A DNA stretch of 64,000 nt from Tatumella punctata (GCF_039523735.1 NZ_BAAAFW010000050.1:233906-297905), one strand, 5' to 3'. Positions 8,198-16,325 are shown, counted from the first letter of the stretch. The notes: generated from the sequence alone by a model not told the origin. Numbers and translations: made by a program.

Positions 8198-8344
8198 TTC
8201 TGATGCGATCACCGGTGACAATATGATTGCCCGGTAACTTTTTCCGCGAAGTGATGACTGTAACTAACTGATTAATTTGTATATTGTAAATTATGGTTAC
8301 CGGCAGACATTATAAAACACAATTTGTGTAATGTGGTTTTTTTA

Positions 8345-8372
8345 TTGCTTTATCTACGCGCGTAGATACACT
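8345..8372 (+). promoter_or_regulatory. promoter with embedded LacI-family operator
   Basis: TTGCTT (8345-8350) and TACACT (8367-8372) are spaced 16 bp. The spacer is filled by a perfect 18-bp palindrome, TATCTACGCGCGTAGATA (8351-8368), with the central CG typical of LacI-family operators. A bound repressor would directly block RNA polymerase. The LacI-family gene downstream at 10039 is the obvious candidate regulator. Confidence 0.72.
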
Positions 8373-8603
8373 TTGCGGCGGGGGAATACCTGCATGAAGC
8401 GGCTGTTACCGGTAGTTCAGTTGCACTTGTAATATTAAAAATCAGTCAGTTAAGACGAAATTTAACAAGTGAATATTCCAATACCAGGGAATGTCTTCTG
8501 ATGCATCAGCCACCAGATGCAGCTGTTTTGCTGCAGGTGTCTCCTGCTTTTCAGCGCCACGGAATGGCGGTACCTGAAACCCCTTACAGGAAGTGATTTT
8601 TCC

Positions 8604-9968
8604 ATGATAAAACCTCAATCGGGTAATACCCACCCTCAGTCTGAGTTTGAAACCCCCGGACAACGTCAGGACTTCTGGCGTGCCACCTTTTCCTGCTGGC
8701 TTGGCACCGCGATGGAATACGCCGATTTTGCCTTATACGGGCTGGCCGCAGGGATTATTTTCGGTGATGTTTTCTTTCCTGAAGTGACCCCGGCGCTGGC
8801 ACTGTTATCCAGTTTTGCTACCTGGTCGGTCGGCTTTATTGCCAGACCGATTGGTGCCCTGTTTTTCGGCTGGCTCGGTGACAGGCGCGGCCGTAAGTAT
8901 GTGATGGTGATAACTATTGTGCTGATGGGATTATCCACGACGCTGATTGGGCTGATCCCTGACTACCATACCATCGGTCTATGGGCTCCGGCCTTTCTGG
9001 TCATACTGCGTTTTACTCAGGGTTTTGGCGCCGGAGCAGAGTTATCCGGAGGCACGGTTATGCTGGGAGAATATGCCCCGGTAAAACGACGCGGGCTGGT
9101 ATCATCGGTAATCGCGCTGGGTTCTAACAGCGGAACGTTACTGGCTTCTCTGGTCTGGTTACTGGTGGTGCAGCTTGATCACCAAAGCCTGCTAAGCTGG
9201 GGATGGCGTATTCCTTTTCTGTCCAGCGTTGTGATAGCCCTGGGGGCCCTCTGGATGCGGCGTTCGGTACGTGAAACCCCGGTATTTGAAAAACGGATGA
9301 AACAACTGCAGGCAGAACGTCAGCAGGGGCGTCAGGATGCAGAAGCCGGCAGCAGCTCTCTCTGTCGTCCGGGCAAGGCGTTCTGGGTGATGGTCGGGCT
9401 GAGGATTGGCGAGAATGGCCCTTCTTATCTGGCCCAGGGGTTTATGGTCGGCTATGTGGCTAAAGTTCTGATGATGGATAAATCGGTACCGACGGCGGCA
9501 GTTTTTATTGCCTCATTGCTCGGTTTTCTGGTGATCCCACTGGCGGGCTGGCTATCTGACCGTTATGGGCGTCGTAACGTTTATCGTGTATTTTGTCTGT
9601 TACTGATGGTTTATGCCTGGCCGGCGTTTACTCTGCTGGACACTCATCAGCCGTGGATAGTGATTGCTACCATAGTGACCGGTATGGGGCTGGCCTCACT
9701 GGGGATTTTTGGTGTGCAGGCGGCCTGGGGGGTAGAGTTATTCGGGGTGGCGCATCGCTATAGCAAAATGGCGGTAGCTAAAGAGCTGGGGTCGATTATC
9801 TCCGGAGGAACCGCCCCGCTGGTCGCAGCAGCATTATTATCTTATTACGGAAACTGGTGGGCGATTGCCGTCTACTTCTCGCTGATGGCTGCCATCGGTT
9901 TCTTTACCACTTTTATCGCACCGGAAACCCGTGGCAGGGATTTGAACTTACCTGAAGACGCCATTTAA
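8604..9968 (+). CDS. MFS transporter, metabolite:H+ symporter (MHS) family
   Basis: Twelve-helix inner-membrane proton symporter of the MHS branch (relatives ShiA, ProP, KgtP). Signatures are the loop 2-3 motif GWLGDRRGRKYVM, RFTQGFGAGAELSGG, the GWRIPFLSSVV...RRSVRETPVF segment after helix 6, and WLSDRYGRRNVYR in the second half. I chose ATG 8604 (454 residues) because an AGGAAGTG site precedes it and family members begin near here. An upstream in-frame ATG at 8517 would add a Cys-rich tail with no ribosome site. Clustering with a LacI regulator and a nucleoside hydrolase suggests nucleoside or related uptake (inference). Confidence 0.88.
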   Translation: MIKPQSGNTHPQSEFETPGQRQDFWRATFSCWLGTAMEYADFALYGLAAGIIFGDVFFPEVTPALALLSSFATWSVGFIARPIGALFFGWLGDRRGRKYVMVITIVLMGLSTTLIGLIPDYHTIGLWAPAFLVILRFTQGFGAGAELSGGTVMLGEYAPVKRRGLVSSVIALGSNSGTLLASLVWLLVVQLDHQSLLSWGWRIPFLSSVVIALGALWMRRSVRETPVFEKRMKQLQAERQQGRQDAEAGSSSLCRPGKAFWVMVGLRIGENGPSYLAQGFMVGYVAKVLMMDKSVPTAAVFIASLLGFLVIPLAGWLSDRYGRRNVYRVFCLLLMVYAWPAFTLLDTHQPWIVIATIVTGMGLASLGIFGVQAAWGVELFGVAHRYSKMAVAKELGSIISGGTAPLVAAALLSYYGNWWAIAVYFSLMAAIGFFTTFIAPETRGRDLNLPEDAI

Positions 9969-10038
9969 CCCGCTTCTCTCAGGGAATAACGATCTCCGGC
10001 GGCGAGCTGCTGCCGGAATCACCACAGGAAATAAACCG

Positions 10039-11049
10039 ATGCAACCGCGCGCAAACCGAAGAGTTACCCGCGAAGAGGTGGCACGCCTGGCAGGCACCTC
10101 AGTGGCGGTGGTCAGCTATGTTGTTAATGATGGTCCGCGTCCGGTCGCTGAAGCAACCCGACAGCGGGTACTGCAGGCGATTAAGGACACCGGTTATCAA
10201 CCGAACGGGATTGCCCGGGCACTGGCTTCAGGGACCACCCGGACCTTTGGGGCGATAGTACCGAATATCGCGAATCCGTTCGTTGCCGCGCTGGCCCATG
10301 AGTTATTACAAGAGTCGATGAAATATGGTCATGTGATGCTGCTCGGTGACTCAGGTGACAGCAGCCAGCAGGAGCGAGAAGTGGTACTGAGTTTACTGAA
10401 CCGGCAGACAGACGGACTGATTTATATCAGCGTCGACCGCCACCCGTACAGTGATCTGATTCGCCAGCATGGCACACCGGTAGTGATGCTGGATGGGGTC
10501 AGTCCGGCCGCGGGGATAGCTGTATTACGGGTAGATGAACGCCGCGCCGCAAAGGATGTTACCCTGCACCTGCTGAGCCATGGCTATCAGCGGGTCGGTG
10601 TTATCAGCGGCCCCCTGTCGATGCTGAATACCCGCGACCGGCTGGCTGGCTGGCGGGACGCGATGGACAGTTACCGGTTACCGGTTAACGATTCCTGGAT
10701 AGTGCCTGCCGATTATACCCGTGAAGGTGGTTACCTGGCCGCACGTCAGTTACTGGCAGAAAAGCAGTATCCGGATGCGTTGTTTGTCTGTAATGAACCC
10801 ATGGCGATAGGCTGCCTGCGGGCTCTGGCTGAGCAGGGGATTAATGTGCCGGATGATCTGGCACTGGTCTGTTTTAATGGTACAGATCAGGCGGCTTATC
10901 ATCAGCCTTCACTGACTTGTGTCCGGCAACCGATAGCCAGTATCGCGAGTTCGGCGTTAAAAATACTCAGAGAATGGCAGGGAGGAGGAGGGCTGACGGA
11001 GAGTCAGTACTTTCTGCAAACAGGCCGCTCCTGCGGCTGTGTCCTGTAA
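10039..11049 (+). CDS. LacI-family transcriptional regulator
   Basis: A 336-residue repressor-type regulator. The N-terminal helix-turn-helix lies at about residues 8-31 (TREEVARLAGTSVAVVSYVV), followed by the hinge helix NGIARALASG and a periplasmic-binding-protein-like sensor domain starting FGAIVPNIANPFVAAL. ATG 10039 follows AGGAAATAAACCG. It lies 70 bp behind the MHS transporter and 45 bp ahead of the nucleoside hydrolase, so all three are likely one transcript. Its probable operator is the 18-bp palindrome in the transporter promoter, making the cluster autoregulated. The inducer is unknown; a nucleoside or ribose derivative is a guess from the neighbours. Confidence 0.93.
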   Translation: MQPRANRRVTREEVARLAGTSVAVVSYVVNDGPRPVAEATRQRVLQAIKDTGYQPNGIARALASGTTRTFGAIVPNIANPFVAALAHELLQESMKYGHVMLLGDSGDSSQQEREVVLSLLNRQTDGLIYISVDRHPYSDLIRQHGTPVVMLDGVSPAAGIAVLRVDERRAAKDVTLHLLSHGYQRVGVISGPLSMLNTRDRLAGWRDAMDSYRLPVNDSWIVPADYTREGGYLAARQLLAEKQYPDALFVCNEPMAIGCLRALAEQGINVPDDLALVCFNGTDQAAYHQPSLTCVRQPIASIASSALKILREWQGGGGLTESQYFLQTGRSCGCVL

Positions 11050-11094
11050 AATTCACCCTGGTCTGTTAGTTAACCGGTATAAAAAAAAGCATAA

Positions 11095-12081
11095 ATGAAA
11101 CGTATTATTATCGATTGTGACCCCGGTAATGGGATTGCCGGAGCGAATACTGATGACGGGCTGGCGCTGGCGCTGGCTCTGGGATCTCCGGCATTGCAGG
11201 TTGAGATGATTACTACGGTCAGTGGCAACACGCCTTGCAAAACAGGGGCGCGGGTCGTCAGGGACTTGCTGGATCGTTGCGGATTGTCTGTGCCTGTTTA
11301 TCACGGAGCCGGTTGTGCCTTGTATGAACCGGCCGCAGCGTGGCGACAGCAACTGGATGAACGGGTGAACAGCCTGTCTCTTGGGCACTTATGGGAAAAT
11401 ACCCGCCAGCCGGCCGTCATGTCTGACAGTGAAGGACATGCTGTACAGCAGATGGCAGAGCTGATTTGTGCAAATCCCGGCAGTATTACCCTGCTGGCAC
11501 TTGGTCCCCTGACCAATATTGCTGAAGCGTTACTCCGTTATCCGCAACTGGCTGAGGATGTTGCCGAAATTGTGGTGATGGGCGGCGTATTTTGTCTGGA
11601 TGACTATATCAAGGACACTAATTTTGGCCTTGATCCTGAAGCGGCATCCGTGGTGATTAACTGCGGGGCCAAAGTGACGCTGGTCCCTATGGATGTCACT
11701 GTAAATACCCTGCTGACACCGGAAGATCTTATACAGATGACGGCGAGCGGAACACCTCTGGCTGTATTTATTCGCGATACGATGGCACCGTGGATTGAGT
11801 ATTCGATGATTACCCGCCAGCTGCCGGGGTGCTGGATCCATGATGCACTGGTGGTGGCATGGCTGCTGGACCCTCAGGTGGCAACTGTTGCTGATTTTCG
11901 GGCCGGTATCGAATTACGGCCCGGTATTACCCGCGGAATGAGCTGGCGTTACCAGCCGCCGCTCAGGGTCCCGGTCGGGATTGCAGAGAATGCCGGTGCA
12001 GCGGTATCGATACTGACATCGGTGAATAATCAGCGTTTACTGGATCTTCTGACTCAGGCACTAAACCGTGGTACCGGCTGA
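11095..12081 (+). CDS. nucleoside hydrolase (IunH/Rih superfamily) with expanded Asp motif
   Basis: Ca2+-dependent N-ribohydrolase that splits nucleosides into base and ribose. At 328 residues it has the family's usual length. The N-terminal calcium motif reads DCDPGNGIAGANTDDGLAL: compared with the classical DTDPGIDDAxAL, extra residues separate DxDPG from the DD pair. LALGPLTNIAEAL, EIVVMGGVF, NFGLDPEAA and the late WIHDALVVA (the C-terminal metal Asp) are all present. ATG 11095 has no good Shine-Dalgarno site, suggesting coupling to the upstream regulator gene. It is the last gene of the transporter-LacI-hydrolase cluster. The specific nucleoside is not deducible. Confidence 0.9.
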   Translation: MKRIIIDCDPGNGIAGANTDDGLALALALGSPALQVEMITTVSGNTPCKTGARVVRDLLDRCGLSVPVYHGAGCALYEPAAAWRQQLDERVNSLSLGHLWENTRQPAVMSDSEGHAVQQMAELICANPGSITLLALGPLTNIAEALLRYPQLAEDVAEIVVMGGVFCLDDYIKDTNFGLDPEAASVVINCGAKVTLVPMDVTVNTLLTPEDLIQMTASGTPLAVFIRDTMAPWIEYSMITRQLPGCWIHDALVVAWLLDPQVATVADFRAGIELRPGITRGMSWRYQPPLRVPVGIAENAGAAVSILTSVNNQRLLDLLTQALNRGTG

Positions 12082-12113
12082 TCATATTGCCGGACTATCT
12101 GCCAGCTGACGGG

Positions 12114-12572
12114 TTACTGACAGACATCAATCCAGCGCGCATTAGTCAGTTCTGCCATACGCTGCGGTGAAATTCTGACGGCGCTGTGGGTGGCCCCGGC
12201 GGCAGGCATGACTTCATCAAATGCCTGCAACGAGACATCACAGTAGACAGTTAATGGGTTTTCCAGTCCGAAAGGACACACGCCCCCCACCGGATGGCCG
12301 GTGGCATTAATCACTTCGTCAACACTCAGCATGCGCGCTTTAGCACCGAGCGCATCTTTCAGTTTTTTATTATCCAGCCGAGCATCTCCGCGCATCACAA
12401 TTAAGACGATATTCTGTTTTACTTTCAGCGACAGGGTTTTGGCTATCTGGCCGGCACTGACTCCGTGAACCTGTGCTGCCATATCGACGGTTGCGGTGCT
12501 TTCCGTGGCTTCAATCACCTCAATATCAGGGGCGTGTTCAGCAAAGAACGCCTGTACCGACTGCAGACTCAT
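12114..12572 (-). CDS. YbaK/ProX-type aminoacyl-tRNA deacylase family protein
   Basis: A 152-residue single-domain protein of the YbaK/ProX (EbsC) family, which hydrolyse mischarged tRNAs in trans. Recognisable are the conserved lysine region IAKTLSLKVKQ, a NKKLKDALGAK helix and the GHPVGGVCPFGL loop, which is closer to the ProX/EbsC branch than to E. coli YbaK (VGGISPLG). I use ATG 12572, with CCGGAG six bases upstream; an in-frame ATG at 12611 has no ribosome site. It is convergent with the nucleoside hydrolase and stands alone. Its tRNA substrate (Ala-tRNA or Cys-tRNA) cannot be told from the sequence. Confidence 0.85.
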   Translation of the reverse strand: MSLQSVQAFFAEHAPDIEVIEATESTATVDMAAQVHGVSAGQIAKTLSLKVKQNIVLIVMRGDARLDNKKLKDALGAKARMLSVDEVINATGHPVGGVCPFGLENPLTVYCDVSLQAFDEVMPAAGATHSAVRISPQRMAELTNARWIDVCQ

Positions 12573-12725
12573 GTTTTTCTCCGGGAATTTTACAGTATTA
12601 AAAATTGCCATAAGCCGCTAACACTGTAAACGGTGACAGGAAAAATTCAGACCGAGGACAATAAAAAAAAGGATTTTTTATCCGGAAGGCGTAAAAAAAC
12701 TGGAAAATGACAATAGTTAACATAT

Positions 12726-12744
12726 GATAGTGAAAATCATTATC
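12726..12744 (+). promoter_or_regulatory. Fur box
   Basis: GATAGTGAAAATCATTATC matches the 19-bp Fur consensus GATAATGATAATCATTATC at 17 of 19 positions. It lies just before the yjjZ-like gene, predicting iron-dependent repression by Fe2+-Fur. Confidence 0.85.
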
Positions 12745-12760
12745 ATTTGAGGGCGGTTCA

Positions 12761-13045
12761 ATGGAAGTTGCAATGCTGGCTTCAGGGTCGTTATGGATGT
12801 TCAGCTGGATGATGGGAAAACGGCTGGACAGCGGGTGGGGAATTTTACTGCCTTGTATTGCCTTACCGGTGTTTGCTCTGTGGCAGCCGGGGTTTGATCA
12901 ATGGCGAACGATTATGCTGGCTGCATTGTTACTTACACTGGTGATGCTGTTCCATCATCGTTTACGCCATTATTTACTGTTACCTTCCTGCCTGGTTTTA
13001 TCCGGCGGTCTGGCGGCCATGATGGTAAATTTTCAACTGACATAG
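12761..13045 (+). CDS. yjjZ: small membrane protein, DUF1435 (YjjZ-like)
   Basis: A 94-residue hydrophobic protein with three likely membrane segments. LDSGWGILLPCIALPVFALW, the FDQWR turn and LRHYLLLPSCLVLSGG are the pattern I recall for DUF1435/YjjZ. The location agrees: in E. coli yjjZ lies between fhuF and the leuQPV tRNA genes, just before rsmC. The start ATG 12761 follows GAGGGCGG, and a second in-frame ATG is three codons later. The Fur box immediately upstream makes it an iron-starvation gene. Its molecular function is unknown. Confidence 0.75.
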   Translation: MEVAMLASGSLWMFSWMMGKRLDSGWGILLPCIALPVFALWQPGFDQWRTIMLAALLLTLVMLFHHRLRHYLLLPSCLVLSGGLAAMMVNFQLT

Positions 13046-13165
13046 GCTGAATGATGAAAAAATAATTCAGGGAGCATCACTTGCAGAACAACCGCTAAAG
13101 GGGACTGTATTCAGAGACAAAGCACTAAGGAAGATTAATCACCGGAGAGAAATATGAAGACAACG

Positions 13166-13252
13166 TGGTGCGAAGAGAGGGACTTGAACCCTCACGTCCG
13201 TTAAGACACTAACACCTGAAGCTAGCGCGTCTACCAATTCCGCCACCTTCGC
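13166..13252 (-). tRNA. leuV: tRNA-Leu(CAG), copy 3 of the cluster
   Basis: An 87-nt gene reading GCGAAGGTGGCGGAATTGG at its 5' end, with a CAG anticodon in GCTTCAGGTG, a long class II variable arm, GGTTCAAGTCC as the T-loop, and an encoded CCA end. Identical to the other two copies in the cluster. Which E. coli symbol (leuQ, P or V) applies to each copy is nominal. Confidence 0.97.
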
Positions 13253-13279
13253 ATCGGTTGTCTGTTTATATTAGTATCC

Positions 13280-13366
13280 TGGTGCGAAGAGAGGGACTTG
13301 AACCCTCACGTCCGTTAAGACACTAACACCTGAAGCTAGCGCGTCTACCAATTCCGCCACCTTCGC
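13280..13366 (-). tRNA. leuP: tRNA-Leu(CAG), copy 2 of the cluster
   Basis: The same 87-nt sequence as its neighbours, with encoded CCA. It is separated by 27 bp from copy 3 and 30 bp from copy 1, consistent with a single polycistronic precursor. Confidence 0.97.
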
Positions 13367-13396
13367 AGTATTCAGGCTAATATAAACGTTGTGGTT

Positions 13397-13483
13397 TGGT
13401 GCGAAGAGAGGGACTTGAACCCTCACGTCCGTTAAGACACTAACACCTGAAGCTAGCGCGTCTACCAATTCCGCCACCTTCGC
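13397..13483 (-). tRNA. leuQ: tRNA-Leu(CAG), copy 1 of the cluster (promoter-proximal)
   Basis: First copy behind the cluster promoter and identical to the other two. The spurious open frame across the three genes is only tRNA sequence. Confidence 0.97.
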
Positions 13484-13526
13484 ATACCGTCAACACAGCT
13501 AAACTGTATTGTCACCACGGAGGCGC

Positions 13527-13554
13527 ATTTTAGAGATTTTCCACCCCGCGTCAA
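13527..13554 (-). promoter_or_regulatory. tRNA-Leu cluster promoter
   Basis: On the minus strand TTGACG (13554-13549) and TAAAAT (13532-13527) are spaced 16 bp. They are followed by a GC-rich discriminator (GCGCCTCCG), the hallmark of stringently controlled stable-RNA promoters. Confidence 0.8.
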
Positions 13555-13650
13555 CTGATATTTCGTTGGCGGGGGTGCATTTGCTGTAAAAACCGGCAGG
13601 AAGTTGCCGGGCAGTGAGCCGGCGTCAGCACCATTAACCGTAATCAGCGG

Positions 13651-14682
13651 TTACTTTGCCCGGCTGCCACGCCCGTAAACACTGCGGTAAACGCGGAAAC
13701 GGCCGGTCTGGGCCAGTACTTCATGGTTGCCGAACGTTTCATCCAGTACCTGAGGGTAAGGTAAAAAGGCATTTGCCACGATCCGTAATTCGCCACCGGT
13801 ATTCAGATGCCTGGCCGCACCCCGGATTAATGCGTTTGCGGCATCAAGGCTGGTTTGCAGTCCTTCATGAAACGGCGGGTTCGAAATAATCATATCGAAG
13901 CGACCGGTAACATCAGAAAAGACGTTGCTGGCAAAGACTTCCCCTTCCACGTCATTGGCGGCCAGGGTTAATTTGCTGGCCGCTAATGCTGCGGCATTAA
14001 CATCGGTCAGCCAGAGACGGGCTTTCGGTGAATGTTTGGCCAGGGTCACGGATAGTACGCCTGCACCGCAGCCGACATCCAGTACTTTGCCTTTGGTATG
14101 GGCGCTGAGTGTGGACAGTAATAACGCACTGCCTGCATCCAGACCATCACGACTGAATACTCCGGGCAATGTGGTAATGGTCAGCCCATTGCTCTGGTAG
14201 TGGTTAATAAAACGGTCGGCATCGAATTCCGGCTGTTTTTCGAGGCGACCGTGATATAAGCCGCAACGGCGGGCGCTGTCTATTTTCGTGACCGCAGCCC
14301 AGGGAGCCAGCATGGCTTCGGCGCTGCGCACTCCGCTGCGGTTTTCACCGATGATAAAAATATCGCTGCCCACGGGTAGCAGGGATAACAGGTTTTGCAG
14401 CTGAAACTGGGCTTCCGGTTTGTTTTTTGGCCAGTAATACACCAGAGTGTCACAGCCGCTGACCATACGGGTATCAGCTACCAGGCTGAAACTGGCATCG
14501 TCACCCATCCGCGGGTGCAGATTTTGCCAGTGATGATATTGCTGGGTATGTACTTTGCGGGATGCGGTCAGTAACTGTGACGGCAGGTCGTCCTGCAGGT
14601 CCCCGGCAAATAAAACATGGCGGGTTTCGAACTCTTCACTGTGGCGCAGTATGACTTCACTCGCCGGTGTATACGCGGACAT
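13651..14682 (-). CDS. rsmC: 16S rRNA m2G1207 methyltransferase
   Basis: Methylates N2 of G1207 in 16S rRNA of the 30S subunit, using S-adenosylmethionine. The 343 residues equal the E. coli length. A degenerate N-terminal methyltransferase-like domain comes first. The active C-terminal domain follows, with SAM motif VLDVGCGAGVLSV (about residue 200) and the catalytic IISNPPFHEG motif, characteristic of N2-guanine methylation. ATG 14682 is 105 bp from the divergent holD start. The rsmC/holD-rimI-yjjG order is as in E. coli. Confidence 0.97.
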   Translation of the reverse strand: MSAYTPASEVILRHSEEFETRHVLFAGDLQDDLPSQLLTASRKVHTQQYHHWQNLHPRMGDDASFSLVADTRMVSGCDTLVYYWPKNKPEAQFQLQNLLSLLPVGSDIFIIGENRSGVRSAEAMLAPWAAVTKIDSARRCGLYHGRLEKQPEFDADRFINHYQSNGLTITTLPGVFSRDGLDAGSALLLSTLSAHTKGKVLDVGCGAGVLSVTLAKHSPKARLWLTDVNAAALAASKLTLAANDVEGEVFASNVFSDVTGRFDMIISNPPFHEGLQTSLDAANALIRGAARHLNTGGELRIVANAFLPYPQVLDETFGNHEVLAQTGRFRVYRSVYGRGSRAK

Positions 14683-14787
14683 ATTAACTCCTTATTCTTA
14701 AGCCCGGTGATTATAGTGGTTTGTTGGCGCATGTACGATGGGTTTGCTAGCATAGGCGCGTAATCTTCTTACCGGCGGACATCATTT

Positions 14788-15198
14788 ATGGCAAACAGGC
14801 GTGACTGGCTGTTACAGCAGATGGGTATTACCCAGTACCGGCTCCATCACCCGAGGGCATTACAGGGAGAAGTCGCTGTGCGCTTATCCCCTGATACCCG
14901 GCTGGTGATCGTTACCGCCGACCCGCAGCCATCGGCGACGGGTTTTCTGCAGGATGTGCTTCGCAGCCTGGGGCTACGGCAACATCAGTCAGTGACGGTC
15001 AGCGAACGACAGTTATCGATGCTGCCGGAGCCATTGAACTGCCCGGTATGGCTGCTGGGGATTCCGGCGGACCGACAGTATGCAGCGGTACAATTAGCCA
15101 CCCCCCCGCTGAGTGAACTTATTAATAACAGTGCGGCTAAACGCACCCTGTGGCAACAGATAACAACTTATGACAGTCATTTCTTCCCTCGCGCCTGA
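14788..15198 (+). CDS. holD: DNA polymerase III psi subunit
   Basis: The psi subunit links the clamp loader to chi and thereby to SSB during replication. It is 136 residues (E. coli 137). The N terminus RRDWLLQQMGITQYRLHHP carries the conserved segment that contacts the clamp loader, and the C-terminal WQQITTYDSHF is typical. Its 3' end overlaps rimI by 29 bp in another frame, implying translational coupling, as in E. coli. Confidence 0.95.
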   Translation: MANRRDWLLQQMGITQYRLHHPRALQGEVAVRLSPDTRLVIVTADPQPSATGFLQDVLRSLGLRQHQSVTVSERQLSMLPEPLNCPVWLLGIPADRQYAAVQLATPPLSELINNSAAKRTLWQQITTYDSHFFPRA

Positions 15199-15610
15199 AG
15201 ACCAGGTGCTGGCGCTGGCAATTGAGCAGCGCTGTCATGCTTTTCCCTGGTCGGCGGCAACCTTTGCCGGTAATCAGGGTGAACGCTACCTGAACTATCG
15301 TATCGATGCTGACGGTAAAATGGCCGGTTTTGCCATTACCCAGATCGTACTGGATGAAGCTTCATTGTTTAATATTGCGGTTGATCCTGACTTCCAGCGG
15401 CGTGGTTATGCGCGGCAATTGCTGGAACATCTGATCAATGAGTTAGCGGCCCGCGGTATTCTGACCCTCTGGCTTGAAGTCAGAGAATCGAACCTGCCGG
15501 CGATAGCACTCTATGAACAGCTGGGCTTCAATCAGGTCTCACGCAGACCACGTTACTACCCGACAGCGACCGGCCGTGAGGATGCACTCCTGATGGCACT
15601 GGTACTGTAA
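15170..15610 (+). CDS. rimI: ribosomal protein bS18 alanine N-acetyltransferase
   Basis: GNAT enzyme that acetylates the N-terminal alanine of ribosomal protein bS18. It is 146 residues (E. coli 148). The acetyl-CoA loop is RRGYARQLLEHL near residue 78, with the FNIAVDPDFQ strand before it and WLEVRESNLPAIALYEQLGF after it, the RimI signature. It overlaps holD and is followed 27 bp later by yjjG. Confidence 0.96.
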   Translation: MTVISSLAPEDQVLALAIEQRCHAFPWSAATFAGNQGERYLNYRIDADGKMAGFAITQIVLDEASLFNIAVDPDFQRRGYARQLLEHLINELAARGILTLWLEVRESNLPAIALYEQLGFNQVSRRPRYYPTATGREDALLMALVL

Positions 15611-15637
15611 CCTGATTCTATTGCTGGCGGAGCCCCG

Positions 15638-16321
15638 ATGCTGGATACACTGGATTGCATTATTTTTGATGCTGATGAAACCCTCTTTTCTTTTGACGCT
15701 TTTCACGGTTTACAGCAAGTGTTCACTGCCTGTGGTGCGGAATTTTCAGCTGAGGATTATGCTGAATATCAGGCCCTGAATAAGCCACTATGGGTTGATT
15801 ACCAGGAAGGTAAAATTACTGCGGCACAATTACAGGTGCAGCGCTTTATCCCTCTGGCTGCACGACTGAATGTCAGACCGGAACAGCTGAATGATAGTTT
15901 TCTGCTGGCGATGGCCGATATCTGCAGGCCGTTACCCGGCGCAGAACAGTTGCTGGATAGCCTGAAAGGCAAAGTCCGGCTGGCGATTATTACCAACGGT
16001 TTTACCCGGTTACAGCAACTCAGGCTGGAGCGAACCGGCTTCAGTGATTACTTTGATGCACTGGTCATTTCCGAACAACTGGGGATTGCCAAACCTGATC
16101 GGGCTATTTTTGATTACACCCTGCAACAACTGGGAAATCCGCCCGCCGACAGAGTGCTGATGGTGGGAGATACCCCCGAGTCTGATATTCTCGGAGGGAT
16201 TAATGCCGGTCTGAAAACCTGCTGGCTGGATCATGGCACCCGCAGCCTGCCTGCGACCCTGCGGCCTGACTGGCAGGTCAGGGATCTGGCGGCGCTGCAG
16301 GCGCTTCTGGCCGCCGGCTAA
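15638..16321 (+). CDS. yjjG: HAD-family pyrimidine 5'-nucleotidase
   Basis: House-cleaning phosphatase acting on dUMP, dTMP and non-canonical pyrimidine monophosphates. At 227 residues (E. coli 225) it carries HAD motif I IIFDADETLF, motif II IITNGF, a lysine in LGIAKPD, and motif IV VGDTPESDILGG. In E. coli prfC follows; here the next gene is smp on the opposite strand. Confidence 0.95.
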   Translation: MLDTLDCIIFDADETLFSFDAFHGLQQVFTACGAEFSAEDYAEYQALNKPLWVDYQEGKITAAQLQVQRFIPLAARLNVRPEQLNDSFLLAMADICRPLPGAEQLLDSLKGKVRLAIITNGFTRLQQLRLERTGFSDYFDALVISEQLGIAKPDRAIFDYTLQQLGNPPADRVLMVGDTPESDILGGINAGLKTCWLDHGTRSLPATLRPDWQVRDLAALQALLAAG

Positions 16322-16325
16322 CATA

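Larger units (their letters stand above)
8026..8603. other. 578-bp divergent regulatory region
   Basis: Lies between opgB (minus) and the MHS transporter (plus). It contains overlapping inverted repeats at 8166-8197, a 10-bp palindrome TCACCGGTGA at 8209-8218, an IR ACACAA-T-TTGTGT near 8317-8329, the LacI-type operator/promoter at 8345-8372, and a transporter leader of about 225 nt that includes the 12-bp palindrome CTGATGCATCAG (8498-8509). No gene is evident. Confidence 0.55.

Noticed and set aside
8517..8603. N-terminal extension of the MHS transporter
   Set aside because: The Cys-rich added segment is unlike the family, and ATG 8604 has the ribosome site and the right N terminus.
13271..13477. 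68-codon minus-strand frame with an internal repeat
   Set aside because: It is translation of the tandem tRNA-Leu genes; the apparent repeat is tRNA sequence.
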